Shown: piece after piece, positions 1 through 11,884 of the stretch
How positions within the stretch are numbered: position 1 is the first letter of the stretch
Layout of the letters: every line of letters begins with the position of its first letter
From: Straminergon stramineum
Lineage: Eukaryota > Streptophyta > Bryopsida > Hypnales > Calliergonaceae
Reading direction: 5' to 3'
Assembly (NCBI GenBank): GCA_963920665.1
Contig: OY987266.1
Coordinates: 24,230,248-24,294,247 of the forward strand
Length of the DNA stretch: 64,000 nucleotides
Made by a program: the position numbers and the translations under genes
The notes under the pieces: model-generated
Seen by the model: only the letters and a program-made list of their open reading frames with translations
Database searches by the model: none
Told to the model about the DNA's origin: nothing

Positions 1-658
1 TATCTTCAAGCACAATAATGGACCTATTGCTTGTCTGAATCAACAGCTGCCGCAACTCGCCATTGGAGTTCACCTAATCACAAGAATTATACAAGCACAC
101 ATCTGATCAGCACTTTACTTCACACATCTTTTCTTCTTGACAAGTGCAAAAGCCTTCTCACACTTTACCACAATGGCCTGCAAACAACGTTCCTAACAAA
201 ATTAGACTGTTTCGGTCCCTAGCCTCAAGGACTAGTAGAAGGAAGGTCTCGAAGCACAAAGCCGCACTGCCAAAGTTTCTTGTCAAAGGCTCAAATGAGC
301 ACTACCTCCAAGAGCTCCTTCCAACTGCTGTAAGCGACATAAAAAATTAAAAAAAAAGGTTCTCCCATGATTCATGAGGAGCTATCCCAATCATTCCAAT
401 CATCAAGCACACCCCTCCATATGATCACTATGACAAACAGAAATTGAACCCAACGAATCCTACAGAAGATTTTCTCACAAGATTGCCTAAACATTCCTGA
501 ACTAATCTAAACTTTACTATTCTCATCACATAACGTCAACATGAAATTTCATATGCATAGCACAATCTAATCGATGAATAAAAAATCACAAAATCTAAAC
601 CAAATTCACCACAAAACACAGTGAAAGAATTGGAAGAAAGGGAAACCACTGGACGTAC
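1..658. other. No gene seen; probable second intron of the AAA-ATPase gene
   Basis: Reading on the minus strand, the AAA-ATPase exon ends at 659 with a GTACGT donor, so this stretch should be intron, possibly running past the window edge. I found no AAA Walker B or arginine-finger coding on the minus strand here. The short plus-strand open frames carry no recognisable domain. Confidence 0.5.
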
Positions 659-2209
659 TTGACTGAGTTCGAGGTCGTAAATATCATATTTCAGCAGGTT
701 CGCCATGGCCGCAATCATGGAGGATTTCCCCGTGCCCGGGGGTCCAAACAACAAGTAGCCTCTCTTCCAAGCTCGCCCCGTGTTTTGGTAAAACAACTGG
801 TCATTAGCAAAAGAGTTTAAATCCGCAATGATCGTCTCCTTCAAGCAAGGGTCGATGGCTAGAGTGTCAAACGTCGACGGGTGTTTGTACGGAATCTCTT
901 CCCACATGCGTCTCGACCCGTTCGTGTTGTAGCTGTGGATGGAGTCGGAGTTCGTGAAGATCTTGATGTCTCGCGTCTTGCCGGAGTAGGTGCTGGAGTT
1001 TTTCGCTATGTAGTCGAGATACTCGGGCAGTAATCGGGCTTTGTCTCTCTTCCGGATTTTTAACTGGAACTTGCGCTCTGTTGATCCTCCGCCACTGCTG
1101 AAAGGGCCTCGGTAAACTAGCTTGTCTTTGGATTCATAGTGTGACCACCACACTGTCATCCCCTGCAGGTTCTGGATTTTGAGAAAACACACACATCCAA
1201 AGAAAAAGAAACCCGAAGGAGAAAAGGAGAAGACATGGAGTTCTGTTAATTAGGGTTCGACTCTTGTTTGGGAAGTACAAATATTAGGGTTGAAGTGTTC
1301 GGTTGTTGAAAGAGTAAATTTGGACAATAGACAGTAAGGTATGTACACTAAGGTCCAGTACCAGGCAATAAGTCACGTAAGTGCACTTAAAACTTTTGCT
1401 ATAAATTGGAAAATTGGAATCATTGTGCAAAATTTGAACATGTTATATTGTTTAAGACACACTTCTCACTTTGCTTATTTTTGATTAAAAAAATACACAA
1501 CTTGATCAATTTTTATTGTACAGTGTATCTCAACTGATATATTTAATTGAACACAAGAAAGTCCCCACATGGCCCTCTGAAAAGTGCTAAAAGAACATAT
1601 GACTCACTCTAGGTCTGTTGGTCCTTTAGTGGGTTGAAGATTGGTGGTAACACTAATCAGGTGTTAGTTTAGGTCATCCACCTAATCAGGTGGTACTTTT
1701 AGGTCATCCACTCATAACTTTCGAATCCGCTCTTCAAATCACAAATTCTTTAGTGCGTTGGAATCCTCTCTCATTTGCCAACAATGATTGCTACAAATTA
1801 GACTACTTAGTGAGATGAGATGAGATTCAAACAAAAGTCAGAGAATCCTCACCTTATACACATCAACCACCACATCATTGGAATCCGCCAACCGCATGGT
1901 GACGCTGGACGTGTTGGGTTGTCGGAACAGGGTGACGCGCTTCGCCTTGTTGTACGCTTTACAGGACTCCAAGTGCAGGTGGATGTCTCTGTAGAGATCG
2001 TTGGGGAGCGAACCCTCGAACTCGTTGATGGCGAAGTAGCAGAAGGGGTTGAGCAAGCCTCTGAGGGCTCTTCGACAGTAACCCACGGCTTCCCGACCCT
2101 CCGCGGGCATCGTCTGCTTGATCACGGCGAGCACCCCTAGTAATGGAAACAGCTGCCCCATCGCTTGACCCACGATCGGCACCTTCATCAGCTTCCCCAA
2201 GTGCTCCAT
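659..2209 (-). CDS. Plant BCS1-like AAA-ATPase, N-terminal part (partial)
   Basis: Two exons are visible: 2209-1853 (119 codons, starting at a true ATG) and 1171-659 (171 codons). They are joined by an intron with a GTGAGG donor and a CCAG acceptor, in phase. The protein begins with a hydrophobic segment (about residues 10-30, after MEHLGKLMK), then the plant AAA-ATPase N-terminal domain, including VWWSHYES at residues 124-131. The Walker A motif GPPGTGKSS lies at 262-270 and is followed by YDIYDLELSQ, where the exon ends. Plant relatives (ASD, HSR4, At3g50940-like, about 450-520 aa) are anchored in mitochondrial or ER membranes and act as ATP-driven remodelling proteins. Walker B, sensor and arginine finger are missing because the gene runs off the window or resumes after a long intron. 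The family is clear; the individual function is not. Confidence 0.88.
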
Positions 2210-4001
2210 TGCAAGCTTACGGCTTCAATAAATTTGGGATAAACTCATAAACCCCAAACTCCTCCTCAGCAATTTCTGAACATGGTCAGTGAAAACAAAC
2301 AGTGATGCACTTGGGGACCGACTTGTGGCGTTTCTGCATCATGAAACTTACATCAATCCCATTCTTATTTAATTGTAAAATTAACCTGTAAAGGATCCGA
2401 CCCAAGATTCCTGACCACTCTGAAAATGACCGGTTCGATTGTGAAAGATGTGGGGTTCAGTAGTGAAGAACATTGGATGTGTTGGTTAAAGCTAGAGAAA
2501 ATTGGGCGGAAGGAAGTAGGGATCAAACTACTCGAAACTGCTCTAAAAAGCAGGAGGCTCACATTGGGCTTCTTTGGCGGGGAATTAAGAGTTAGCAAAC
2601 GAGAAACTCTAAGGGCTAGGTCACCCCTCTAGATGTTTTCTTACAAGGAGAAAGTTAAGGGATACGAGATGCAGTACAAGATCACAAACTAACATTATAG
2701 TAATGCCAGTTCACAATTAATGTACATTTCAACTTCGAACCAAGTTGGATTGCAAACTAGTACAACGAAAGGGGTTCGAGGGCAAAAACCTAGATCGGCA
2801 AGATATGACAAGGAACTCGGAAGTTAAGCGATCCATCAATTCACCCGGTTTCTCAACTAGCAAATACTGCAATCAACTCACTTTGAACCAAAACAAGAAT
2901 CTTCTGCTGACGACGTCCCAACAAGCAAGGAGAACCGAAATAAATATCCTCAAAATTTGGCTGAACCGGCTTGTCCCCCCAAGGAGCAGTTGGTGGAAAC
3001 CACAAAGCAAGCCAAGAAGTGGCGCAGCAATTAAATCTCTGCAACAGAAAGAGCCTGGCACGTCTTCAAACTCAATTAAAGGTGCTCTGACTTCCCACTC
3101 CCTCAATTCTTAACGCACAACGAGCACCATCCAGAGACCAGACACAGCATGTGTGTTTCCCAAGCTTCCCTTCGATTCTTCCCTTCCCCGTTAGTAGTGG
3201 CGAGAGACAGTAGCATATTAATACTAGCCTCCTGAGTTTCGTCCCCAGGTTGGACTATGCTTATTGCCTTCTCCAGTTCTTACAGCCGTGCTACAGACAG
3301 TCGGTAATGCTTTAAATAATGGCGACGAGACCTGGGGAAGTGGGGACTGGAGGTGAGCCCGAAAGTCACGGGGGAAATTTTCTCGTGAAAGAGACGGCGA
3401 ACTGGAGGGGCCAAGGTCACCAAACTGAAAATAATCATACAACTGAAAATTTGGGGAACGCCACTTCCGATGGCGAAAACATTTTTGATCCTGCACCACC
3501 AGAAGCGGCGGGGTATTAGTCTTGGACGCTACCGTAATATCTTAACCCATAAACGTAGACTGGGACGTTTAGTGTCCGGTGGATGACAAAGAATCTCTCT
3601 ATGTAGCACAGAACTGCAACTATTCATCCTTGGAATTTTGTGCAAAAAGGGGAGATCTTCTACAATACTTTGACCTCCAATAAGTATTTTTTATTTTTTT
3701 TTGTCAAGTAGATGATGTCACAAAGTTCCAAAAGGGTTGATTTTCATGGTCACTAATCTGTCCTTCAAGGGTTAATCCACCCTTAACACCTACAGGATGG
3801 ATTGGTCTCCCCTAAGAGATTTCGTCACTATGTGCATCATGAGCAAAGACAAACGAGAATCACTCATTGGAGGTCAACCAATTGTAGAAGACCATCTCCT
3901 TTCTACACAAATTCCAAGGATGAAAGATTGTCCTCCTCTTTCAAATAGGAAGATGCTTTGTCATTCATCAGATACTAAGTGTCTTCAGGGTCCTTTCAAG
4001 T
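2210..4001. other. Upstream region of the AAA-ATPase gene, no gene recognised
   Basis: This stretch holds the 5' flank of the AAA-ATPase gene and moderately GC-rich sequence with several overlapping short open frames on both strands. None has a recognisable domain, and no splice pattern joins them. One half-end resembling the TTAA element family (GTCCTTCAAGGGTTAA) ends at 3775 without a partner I can define. Confidence 0.4.
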
Positions 4002-4203
4002 TTAACCCTTGAAGGACTTTGAGGTTGAGAAGTGGTCCATAGATGGCTTCATTGTTCACTGTACAAACAAATAATACAACTAAGCTTACTAGTTCAATAA
4101 TTGGAGCAAGGTTTGTTTTTGTTTTTTTTCTTAAAACACATAGACAAGTTTTATTGAATTAGAGCAGTTTTGATGACTATCTCAAATGTCCTTTAAGGAT
4201 TAA
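4002..4203. mobile_element. Short TTAA-flanked inverted-repeat MITE (202 bp)
   Basis: TTAACCCTTGAAGGAC at the left end and GTCCTTTAAGGATTAA at the right end are inverted copies, both including a TTAA. The interior is related to that of the 8407-8566 copy (shared 'ttcattgttcanTgta.aaacaaa' region). There is no coding capacity. It belongs to the window-wide TTAA family. Confidence 0.7.
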
Positions 4204-5030
4204 TTGAAGAACATCGAGGTACGAAGAGGGTTGCCTAAACTTGGATTTCAAAATCTTTCTTAAATGGGCATTATGTAACTTGTTCAAATGACCAATCAAT
4301 GATGAGCTTTGCCCTCCTCATGCCCATGGGTACCTTATAGCTATTATTCAAAAAAATTATCAAGCTTTCCAATGTAAAAACTATAAGTTCAAATTGTTAT
4401 TAAAAAAAATTATTGAACTTTCCGATGCAAAAGTAAAAGTTTGAATTGTGATTCAAAATCCAAAACTTAGATTAATAAATGCATCTTGGGAAGACAAAGA
4501 GAATGATACCAAGGATTTTTTACATGTAGTTGAGAATAGAAAGATTTTTCTTGAAGATTCTCTAAGAATCCAACTCTTTCAGTTGGGTATGTTGTTTTAA
4601 TTGTTAACTTAGATGGTGTGACCAAGGTCCCCATGATATAGCAAAGAGAAACAAATAAAAATTGAAGGGATTCCAACTATACTAAGTTACTTAGTTGGTG
4701 TGTGTAACACTAATTTAGCCAAGTTACACTATTTGAGTTTAGTGCAAGTCAAAAATATTGTTGTATTGTACTACTTTCCAACCAATTTGTTCTGTAATAA
4801 TACAAATTTTTGCCCTTAATAATAGGATAAATTTGAGTACCATGGTATTTTTTTTCAACCAAATTTGTAATTCATTTTAATAAACTTTTAATTTTCTTCT
4901 ATTATGAACTAGTATCTGTAAATTAAAATTTTGGATTGGTATAGAATTTGGATTTAGGCAAACCCTTAATAAACTATCTGTACAATGTTTGCAATAAGAT
5001 AATCCTTCTACACTCTTAATTCTATGTCAT
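4204..5030. other. AT-rich intergenic, nothing recognised
   Basis: AT-rich sequence with no supported gene, RNA or bounded repeat. The only sizeable open frame (minus strand, about 4467-4676) has no domain. Confidence 0.4.
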
Positions 5031-5472
5031 TTAACCTCTAAAAGATCAAGGCCATTTTTTGTCAAAAAATACTCAAAATGGCATCCAATAAGTTATATTT
5101 TGAAGGAGATGCTTAGATTGCTTGAAAAATAAGACTCTCTGTATTGAACTTTCACATCACTGGTCCAAATGGAATGAATCAAAAATCTTCCCATGTAGAG
5201 ATAAATATTTTCTATGAGAAATAAAATGTTTAAAATTTTATTTTGAGTTTTGTGATTTTTTGTACTACATGGCAAACTACTTTTTGAATATTATTGTGGC
5301 ATAAGTCTTACAAACAAACATTGATTGAAATAAAATAATATTCATATGAAGCTAATGTATTTTCCTATCTTTAAAAAAAATTCATATGATCACATCAAAC
5401 ATTGAAATCATAGAAACATGCCCAAATTCTTGCAATGTCTCTCAAAGAGACACTTGGTCCTTCATGGGTTAA
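5031..5472. mobile_element. TTAA-flanked element, internally deleted (442 bp)
   Basis: The left end is TTAACCTCTAAAAGATCAAG and the right end ACTTGGTCCTTCATGGGTTAA, both carrying TTAA. The middle and right parts match the 26825-28007 element ('agatgcttagattgc', followed by a stretch on 'tttcacatcac' and 'aaatggaatgaatc'). It is therefore a shortened derivative of that larger subfamily. Non-coding. Confidence 0.75.
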
Positions 5473-6099
5473 GTTGATTTATTTGGAACAACTTACTCAA
5501 TACACCATTGATTCTCTTACATCCAATTACTTATGATCTAGTAGTTGGATGACAATAATATTTACAATCCTAAACTTCAATGATGAGTAAGATTCCACTC
5601 AATTCTAAATTATGGATTAAAAAAAAACTGAATTACAAGAATAAAATTTATTAGTTTTGAATTAGTGATCAATCTTCTTTATATGCTTCATATCATTATT
5701 CAACATTGAGTTAGAGGGGGCTTTGGTCAAGCTTGTAGGACACACACTTTGTAAGGCTTGCAATGAATGTCACTCCAACCTATGATATGTATCAAACCAC
5801 CTTAAACAATCATCTATCAATAACTTACTCTCTTTAAACTTGATTCAAGTTCAAAACCTCTAAACATGAGTACAAATATTTTAATTAATTTGAAAATTTA
5901 AATGTTTATTCATATTGTTATACAATGTCAAAAAAATTGCATAACAAGAAAATAGTGTTTGATAAAAAAAAATTCCTCACAATCTATGTGGTTGATTTCT
6001 TGCTCTTTTTTGCCAAGAAATTTACATAACATTCTATAGTGGTACCGGTAATGGAGATCATGAAATCTTAAACACTATGCCCCACCTCCCCCAAAAATA
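5473..6099. other. AT-rich intergenic, nothing recognised
   Basis: No gene or bounded repeat was seen. The TA target dinucleotide of the following Stowaway-like element lies at 6098-6099. Confidence 0.35.
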
Positions 6100-6317
6100 C
6101 TCCCTCCGTTCCAAAATGATCTTCTGTTCTTTGTAAATTTTATTGCAATAAACTTATTACTACATTTTGAAAGGCCTTTGAAACTCAAAGTTTTAGGGTG
6201 ATGGGAGAGCAACAAACTCTACTTCCATCTTGAAATGGGTTGAAAGAACATTATTTCCAATGAAAAATCATGAACATTTTGTCCCGCAATTGGAAGATAA
6301 TTTTCGGATGGAGGGAT
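6100..6317. mobile_element. Stowaway-like (Tc1/mariner-type) MITE, 218 bp
   Basis: The left terminus CTCCCTCCGTTCCAAAAT, just after TA, is mirrored at the right by ..TTTTCGGATGGAGGGA followed by TTA. The CTCCCTCCGT start and TA flanks are those of plant Stowaway MITEs. A larger copy with the same ends lies at 29149-29714. No coding capacity. Confidence 0.75.
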
Positions 6318-6324
6318 TATCCAT

Positions 6325-6580
6325 CCATCCATACCTTTAAGTTAGGCTATCTATTTTGTTTGTTATGTTGAGATCTCTTGGACCGCGCATCCCAACTCAC
6401 ATGCTCAGTACCATTAGAAAGCCCTCAGCTAGGAGGGGTGCACAAACTTGGTTTTGTGGCATTTGGACCTACAGTGTGAAAGTTATTGGATTTTGAAGTT
6501 TTAATGAATCCAAAAATTAGAAAAATAATTTGACTTTTGTTTTGGTTGTGGCAATGACACAAGGCACACTAACGTAGACA
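6325..6580 (-). repeat. Interspersed repeat R4, copy 1 (inverted relative to 11575-11860)
   Basis: Collinear inverted similarity to 11575-11860. Shared landmarks are the 'ccatacctttaagttagg' end, 'gttgagatctcttgg', 'ggtgcacaa.ctt.gttttgtgg', 'gaaagttattg.attttgaag' and 'ggttgtggcaa.gaca'. No coding potential. It directly abuts repeat R3. Confidence 0.7.
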
Positions 6581-6845
6581 AGCCTATTACCACCCTTATT
6601 TGGAATTTGTGTATCTTGGGGCCAATTCCAATTCCAAGAACATATTTTTTAAAGGTTTGCGCTTGTTTCATGGATCAAACCCAAGTGGAATTATAATTTT
6701 CCAATTAAAATTGTAATTTCTGTAAATTTTTGAAGTGGTCAGCCCTGAAATTATAAAAGTGTCTACAGGCTAGAGTCATAAACGTTTCATAAACAACCCA
6801 TAACCACCAAGTCAAGTACTAAATACTCACCAATAATGGAGTGAC
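6577..6845 (-). repeat. Interspersed repeat R3, copy 1
   Basis: 'gacaagcctattaccaccct' through 'cttggggccaa' and on to 'ccaccaagtcaagtact' matches, inverted, the region 40880-41122. Part of it also matches 42960-43100. Non-coding. Confidence 0.65.
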
Positions 6846-7221
6846 ACGTTACTTACCCCTTGTTGTCATAAAAATTTTGATTATATCATAAGATGCTCTA
6901 ATTTTGTCATTATAAAAAAAATGGATTTGGATGTTTTTTTAACAGAATTGGGCTCAAAGTGGGGTGACGGAGTTGGGCAGGTTTAGTAGAGCTTGCAGAA
7001 GGGGGGGGGGGGGAAATGATCCCTTGTATGCACCATCCAACTTAGGCCACCTCATCCCTTCAAAAGTTCCAAGCACATGGAATAGAATATTCTCTCTTAG
7101 ATAATAATAACGTAATTCCCTTCGACCAAGTGAACAGGGACGGAGGCTTCTGCAATTGGAGAAGAAGTGAATGTCGTTTCCATGACTCCACCAAAAGAGA
7201 AAAGCAACCGAAGAATGCACC
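6846..7221. other. Intergenic; G-homopolymer at about 7001-7014
   Basis: Pre-insertion flank of the LINE-type retroposon. It contains a G-run near 7001-7014 but no supported gene. Confidence 0.4.
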
Positions 7222-7236
7222 AAATAGGCCTACTTA

Positions 7237-7531
7237 CCTGGTGGTGATGGAAGTCATGCAACCGGCCGGGAGGGGCCCTCCCTCGTTGTGCTGTTCGAGC
7301 GTGCTTGCTCCTTCTCCCTCCCTTCCCCCCTGTGTCGTCCGTGGTCTCGTGTCTGCGACTTGGTTCCCTGCCAGGCCACTTGTGGCTGGCAAGTATGTAC
7401 TTTTTTCTTTTTCTTTTTTTTTGACACAAATGAAACGGAATTTCATTGCAGGGGATAAAAATACAAAGCCACCAGCCTACTTTTTTCTTTTGCAATGAAA
7501 CCCTGTTTCATTTGTTTCAAAAAAAAAAAAA
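7237..7531 (+). mobile_element. 5'-truncated LINE-type retroposon 3' end with poly(A) and 15-bp TSD
   Basis: The 15-bp direct repeat AAATAGGCCTACTTA occurs at 7222-7236 and again at 7532-7546. The second copy immediately follows an A-run (about 7519-7534). This poly(A)-plus-target-duplication layout is the signature of target-primed retroposition. The last 110 bases contain a near-perfect inverted repeat (7426-7450 against 7491-7515, starting ACAAATGAAAC). Its T-rich flank resembles plant L1-type 3' ends. No reverse transcriptase is present, so it is 5'-truncated or a SINE using the same machinery. Confidence 0.75.
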
Positions 7532-7546
7532 AAATAGGCCTACTTA

Positions 7547-8406
7547 TGGTACTTGAAGGTCAACAAAGAAGTCTCCAGTTCGTCAAACTCTCACTTGGGC
7601 CCGTGCATCGAAAAGAGACGGGAAGATACACAGCAACTGCCTCCCTCTTTCCACGCCTCTTGCTCTTGCTCTTGCTCCAAGGCAAAAAAGAAAGAAAAAA
7701 GGAACCAACGCCTTGGTCCTCACACAACCAAAGTTTTTTGGGGCGAGTTTTTTTGTCTGAATGGTATCTTAGGGTACCTCATTTTGGCGGTACACACTTG
7801 CCAACACTACGAAAGCCTCCTTCCCACAGAAGTTAACAGCGATCCCCAAACTGGCTAAATTTTGCTCGGTTGCTACTTAAATTATTCATGCCCTCAGTGT
7901 GAAATTTTTTTAAATCTTCCAGAAACGAATATTTGGCTAATTTCCCTGAACCCGTTCTGGGATTGCCGGTTAACACTAAGTATCTTTCACAAAAAGCAGC
8001 TATTAGCACCTCAAAATTGAAGAAAACTAGTTGATGTTCACATCCAGTAGAAGAGTTTTCAGATGTGGTTTGGGAAGCACGGGATGCAATTTATCAAACT
8101 TTGGTTTCACACACAACTTCCAACACTTTGTTATTCACCACATGAAATAGTGAAACTAGGTTATCCCATATGGCTAATTTCTTGACATTCAACACCATTT
8201 AAATATTTATTGTTATTGTATAAGAATGCACTACTTTTGAATTAGGTGTTGAAACTCATGAACATCCATGGGTACAAATGGAATATCTATAGAAGTACTT
8301 GTTGACTTTGATTGCTTCACTAAAGTAATTTTCTTGGGGTAAGGCAACATGAATGTTAAGGCAACCAAATTTCACTATTTTGTGTAGCTATCTCAAGGTA
8401 GTTATC
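7547..8406. other. Intergenic, nothing recognised
   Basis: This is the flank in which the retroposon landed, followed by AT-rich sequence. Open frames around 7495-7858 continue out of the A-run and have no domain. Confidence 0.35.
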
Positions 8407-8566
8407 TTAACCTTTGAAGGATGGATGTTGAGGACCAAAAGTGTCTATTGGATGATTTCATTGTTCAATGTAGAAACAAAGAATGCACCTATTGGTCTAA
8501 TAATCATTGGTTCCTATTGGATGACTACCTTGGTCATGTAAGGGGGCCATGTCCTTCATAGATTAA
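8407..8566. mobile_element. Short TTAA-flanked MITE (160 bp)
   Basis: The left end TTAACCTTTGAAGGA and the right end GTCCTTCATAGATTAA are imperfect inverted copies that both include TTAA. The interior is related to 4002-4203. Non-coding and degenerate. Confidence 0.55.
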
Positions 8567-8657
8567 TCACACACCTTGTACTACAATCCAAAGCAATGCT
8601 CCTATCAATCTAGGATCTTCGTTTCCATAGATAGTTTCAACCATTGCACTTAATACA

Positions 8658-8860
8658 TAACATTGTTTACCAATGAAGTAGGGGGGGGGGGGGGGCTTTT
8701 CCATCCTTGAAAAGGAGACCCCTACAATAAATAAAATTGTCTTCTATGGCTCCTAAGCCACCCCCAATCCTTGAATTAATTGATAAGTCCATCCCAGGTA
8801 TCTAGCAAAACATAATACCTTCCACATGAAGAAGTCTATTGTTGGTTTTACAATATCATA
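8658..8860 (+). repeat. Interspersed repeat R5, copy 1 (with G-run)
   Basis: Direct similarity to 38428-38630. Shared landmarks are 'tttaccaatgaagta', 'aaaattgtctt.tatg', 'ccttgaattaattg', 'aataccttcc' and 'gtctattg'. This copy contains a G-run near 8682-8695. Possibly a remnant of a larger element; no domain seen. Confidence 0.6.
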
Positions 8861-10355
8861 CACTCCTTTAATTGTAGTACTAAGAGCTTACCAATGCCAA
8901 TGCCACTTCAATTGTGGTCCTTTGTAGTACATTTAGTCCAAAAGTCCACCTTTGTAGTACTACATTATGTTGCTCCATACTACTAGGAGTCTCTAGCCAT
9001 GCTCTATGGGCAAACAAAGTTAATCTTTCCTAAACCCTACTTAAGAATCCCATTTACATAGTCAAGTGATCTTCTTCAATCAAGACGTCACAAAAAGAAT
9101 ATTAACCTTCTATTGCAAGTTAGGAGGCAACTGATAAATCAGTGAAATTTTAAATTTTGATCTCTTGTTCTTTATGCTTGCCAGCCCTAATTTTATGACT
9201 CTTAACATGTACAATACCCAGTGGAGAAGATGGATTGTAGCAGCCCTTTTATCCACCAAAGGAGCATGGCAGGAGACCCTATGTAGGAAGGCCAGGGCAA
9301 AAGATTAGCTCAAAAAATGGATGAAACTCCCAAATTCTTCTAATCAACAAACAGATTCACCAATATATAAATGGAGTTGACTACTACTAAAAAATTTGGA
9401 TGATTTTACACATATGGATGACTCTATCCATTTTTTACTTCCCTTCTTTGCTTGCATTCCTAGGTGCAACTCATGATCAAGTAGTGATGGTGCACTATTA
9501 ATTATGGCACAATTCCCGGTGTAGTTGTGGTGCATTATGATTGGCTACAAGACTCTCAATATTGCAACCAACCCTTGGTCAGAAATAGAAAGACCTATAT
9601 GATCAATATGGGTCAACCAAAATCTTGAGTTAAAAAATTCACAGTATTTTTGTTTTAAGAAACAAAATTTTGAAAAAGTATGGAATCCTTCCGAACCCTA
9701 TTTCTGTACCCAGGAAAAATTCCCCACTAGAGAAACCCTCACTCCACATATGTATAATTGTGATTGGAAATGGGTCGCCTTCCTTACCAGGGGAAAAAAT
9801 CGTCTGGTTCTGCAGGTTATCACTCGATTGTCCTGTCCTGTCCTGTCCAGTCCCGTCCCTTCACTTCACGATTGATAATGTTGCAATTTATTGCAATTTC
9901 ATTGCAACTTCTCTGCACCGACGTCAATTGAGTTACCACCACAGCCATCCGTAACGTAGTGGGTTCCAATGAACTCCAGTACTGGAGTGTAAGTTAAGCT
10001 TATCTTACATCATCCCTGTGACGACGCTTCACTCAAGCTGTCCCATCCTCGAAAAGGATATGATATTTCCTACGTACAGAAGGCAGCAAGGTCTGTTGCA
10101 CTCGATAAAGGCAGAAGTCCCATCTGAACTTCATTAAGGTAGGAGGCTCATAAACTGAGCATCTGAGGGATAATGGGCCTCTGTAGGAAAATCAGTAGAG
10201 CGTAGCATTTTTCATGTATTTTGGGGAGAAAGAGGAAAGAGAAACAGTTCATTGACAATTTAAATCTTAATTTTTTGACTTAGAATGAATTAACTATAAA
10301 TTTTCAAAGTGAAAGGTGCATAGGTCACTACTAGTGCTCATAGATTGGACCAATC
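8861..10355. other. Intergenic; short TCCTG microsatellite
   Basis: No gene is supported. A short (TCCTG)n-like run is at about 9830-9860, followed by somewhat GC-richer unique-looking sequence up to 10.2 kb. The open frame at 9670-9954 has no domain. Confidence 0.35.
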
Positions 10356-11288
10356 TTAACCCCTAAAGTTCCTTGACTACCTTATCACCCCAATCCCTCA
10401 AAAACTGCCATTTCTAATACAAGTACCAAATTTTTGAAAAATATCATTTTTGGACACATGTAACCATAGGATCTTGTAGTAATCTACATTGAGAAGATGT
10501 GGAAAAAATTTCAGAAATTTCCACCATGTAGATTGCAAGATATTAACATTTGAAGTGACAAAAATCCTTTTTTTGGCCCTGCGAAAAACTGGGCAGCTGC
10601 ACTTCACAAAATCCTATTTGTATGAAAAAATGTCCAAAATGGTGGTGCTTCTTTAGATTCATTCTTGAAGTCAAGTTGTCTATATTCTTGAAAATTTTCA
10701 GATCATTTGGAATTGTGCAACATATAGGAAAAAAATAGTAAATACAAAGATGTAGAGAATGATTCAAAATACTAAATTGTTAATAGTTTATTATTGGAAT
10801 TGGAAAATGCCAATCCCAATGGTGGAAATGTTGTAATAAACAATCTATACCCTATGATTTTATTTTTTTTCAAAAATATTAAAAATTGAGTTAAATAAAG
10901 AACTTCAAAGTTTATTTTAGAGTAGAAAATCCATAAGTGCCCGTAAACTAAAACATCTCATAACTTTTGACTCATTGATCAAAATGGAATGATTCAAACC
11001 TTTCTATGTATATATCAATCTAAGAAACCAATTTCAAATTTTTATTTTTGAAAAAAGTGATTTTTTCAGATCTGCCCGGACTGCCCGAGTTGAGAAACAA
11101 ACAACATATTAGGCCATAACTTTTGACTCATATTTCCAAATGTCCTGAAATTTAATGCACATGAAAGATATTCCTCGTTCACACCTTCTATTAAAATTTG
11201 GGCCAAAAACATGGAAATCTGTAGTCACACGTACCTACCCAAAATTTCTATGTTGCCAAAAAAGGTACCTTGGTCCTTTAGGGGTTAA
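10356..11288 (+). mobile_element. TTAA-flanked inverted-repeat element, subfamily A copy 1 (933 bp)
   Basis: Begins TTAACCCCTAAAGTTCCTTG and ends CCTTGGTCCTTTAGGGGTTAA. Full-length similarity to 25653-26608 (same orientation) and to 11885-12770 (opposite orientation). It contains only short meaningless open frames, so it is non-autonomous. Confidence 0.85.
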
Positions 11289-11574
11289 TCAAAATCAGTC
11301 TTTGAATGGAGCACTTCAAATTTAGGAAGTTTCTATAATTTTGACTCTCAGAGAATGATCCACATCATGCTTTCAATTATTTTAGATTTAAGAACACAAT
11401 TAAAAAGCAAAAAGAGCATTGAAGGAACTGTGATCCATTTTTGAAACTCTCTGCACTATTCATGACAATTCTATTGCACCATTGAAAATGCTTGCTCACA
11501 ATTCGAGCCTCCTACCTTTTACAAGAGGTTCAGTTGTTCTTCGCACAAGTTGAATGTAATCGTCAGTGAAATCA

Positions 11575-11860
11575 ACTTACCTTGGTGTAGTGCCCTATGT
11601 CGTTGCCACAACCCAAACCAAAAGTAAAAGGATTTTCTATTTTTTTCAATTAATATGAAAAAACTTCAAAATTCAATAACTTTCCACACCGCACAGGTCC
11701 AAACGCCACAAAACAAAACAAAGCTTGTGCACCCTAGTCTCCTTGTAGAGGGATTTTTGACGGTACCAAGAATGTGACCTAGGGACTTGTGATCCAAGAG
11801 ATCTCAATGTAACAAACAAAAACAAAATTAACAACCTAACTTAAGGTATGGATGAACGGA
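11575..11860 (+). repeat. Interspersed repeat R4, copy 2
   Basis: Inverted match of 6325-6580. It lies in the gap between two oppositely oriented TTAA elements, ending with 'ctaacttaaggtatggatg'. Non-coding. Confidence 0.7.
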
Positions 11861-11884
11861 TTTCACCTTGAGTGCTGGTGGGTA

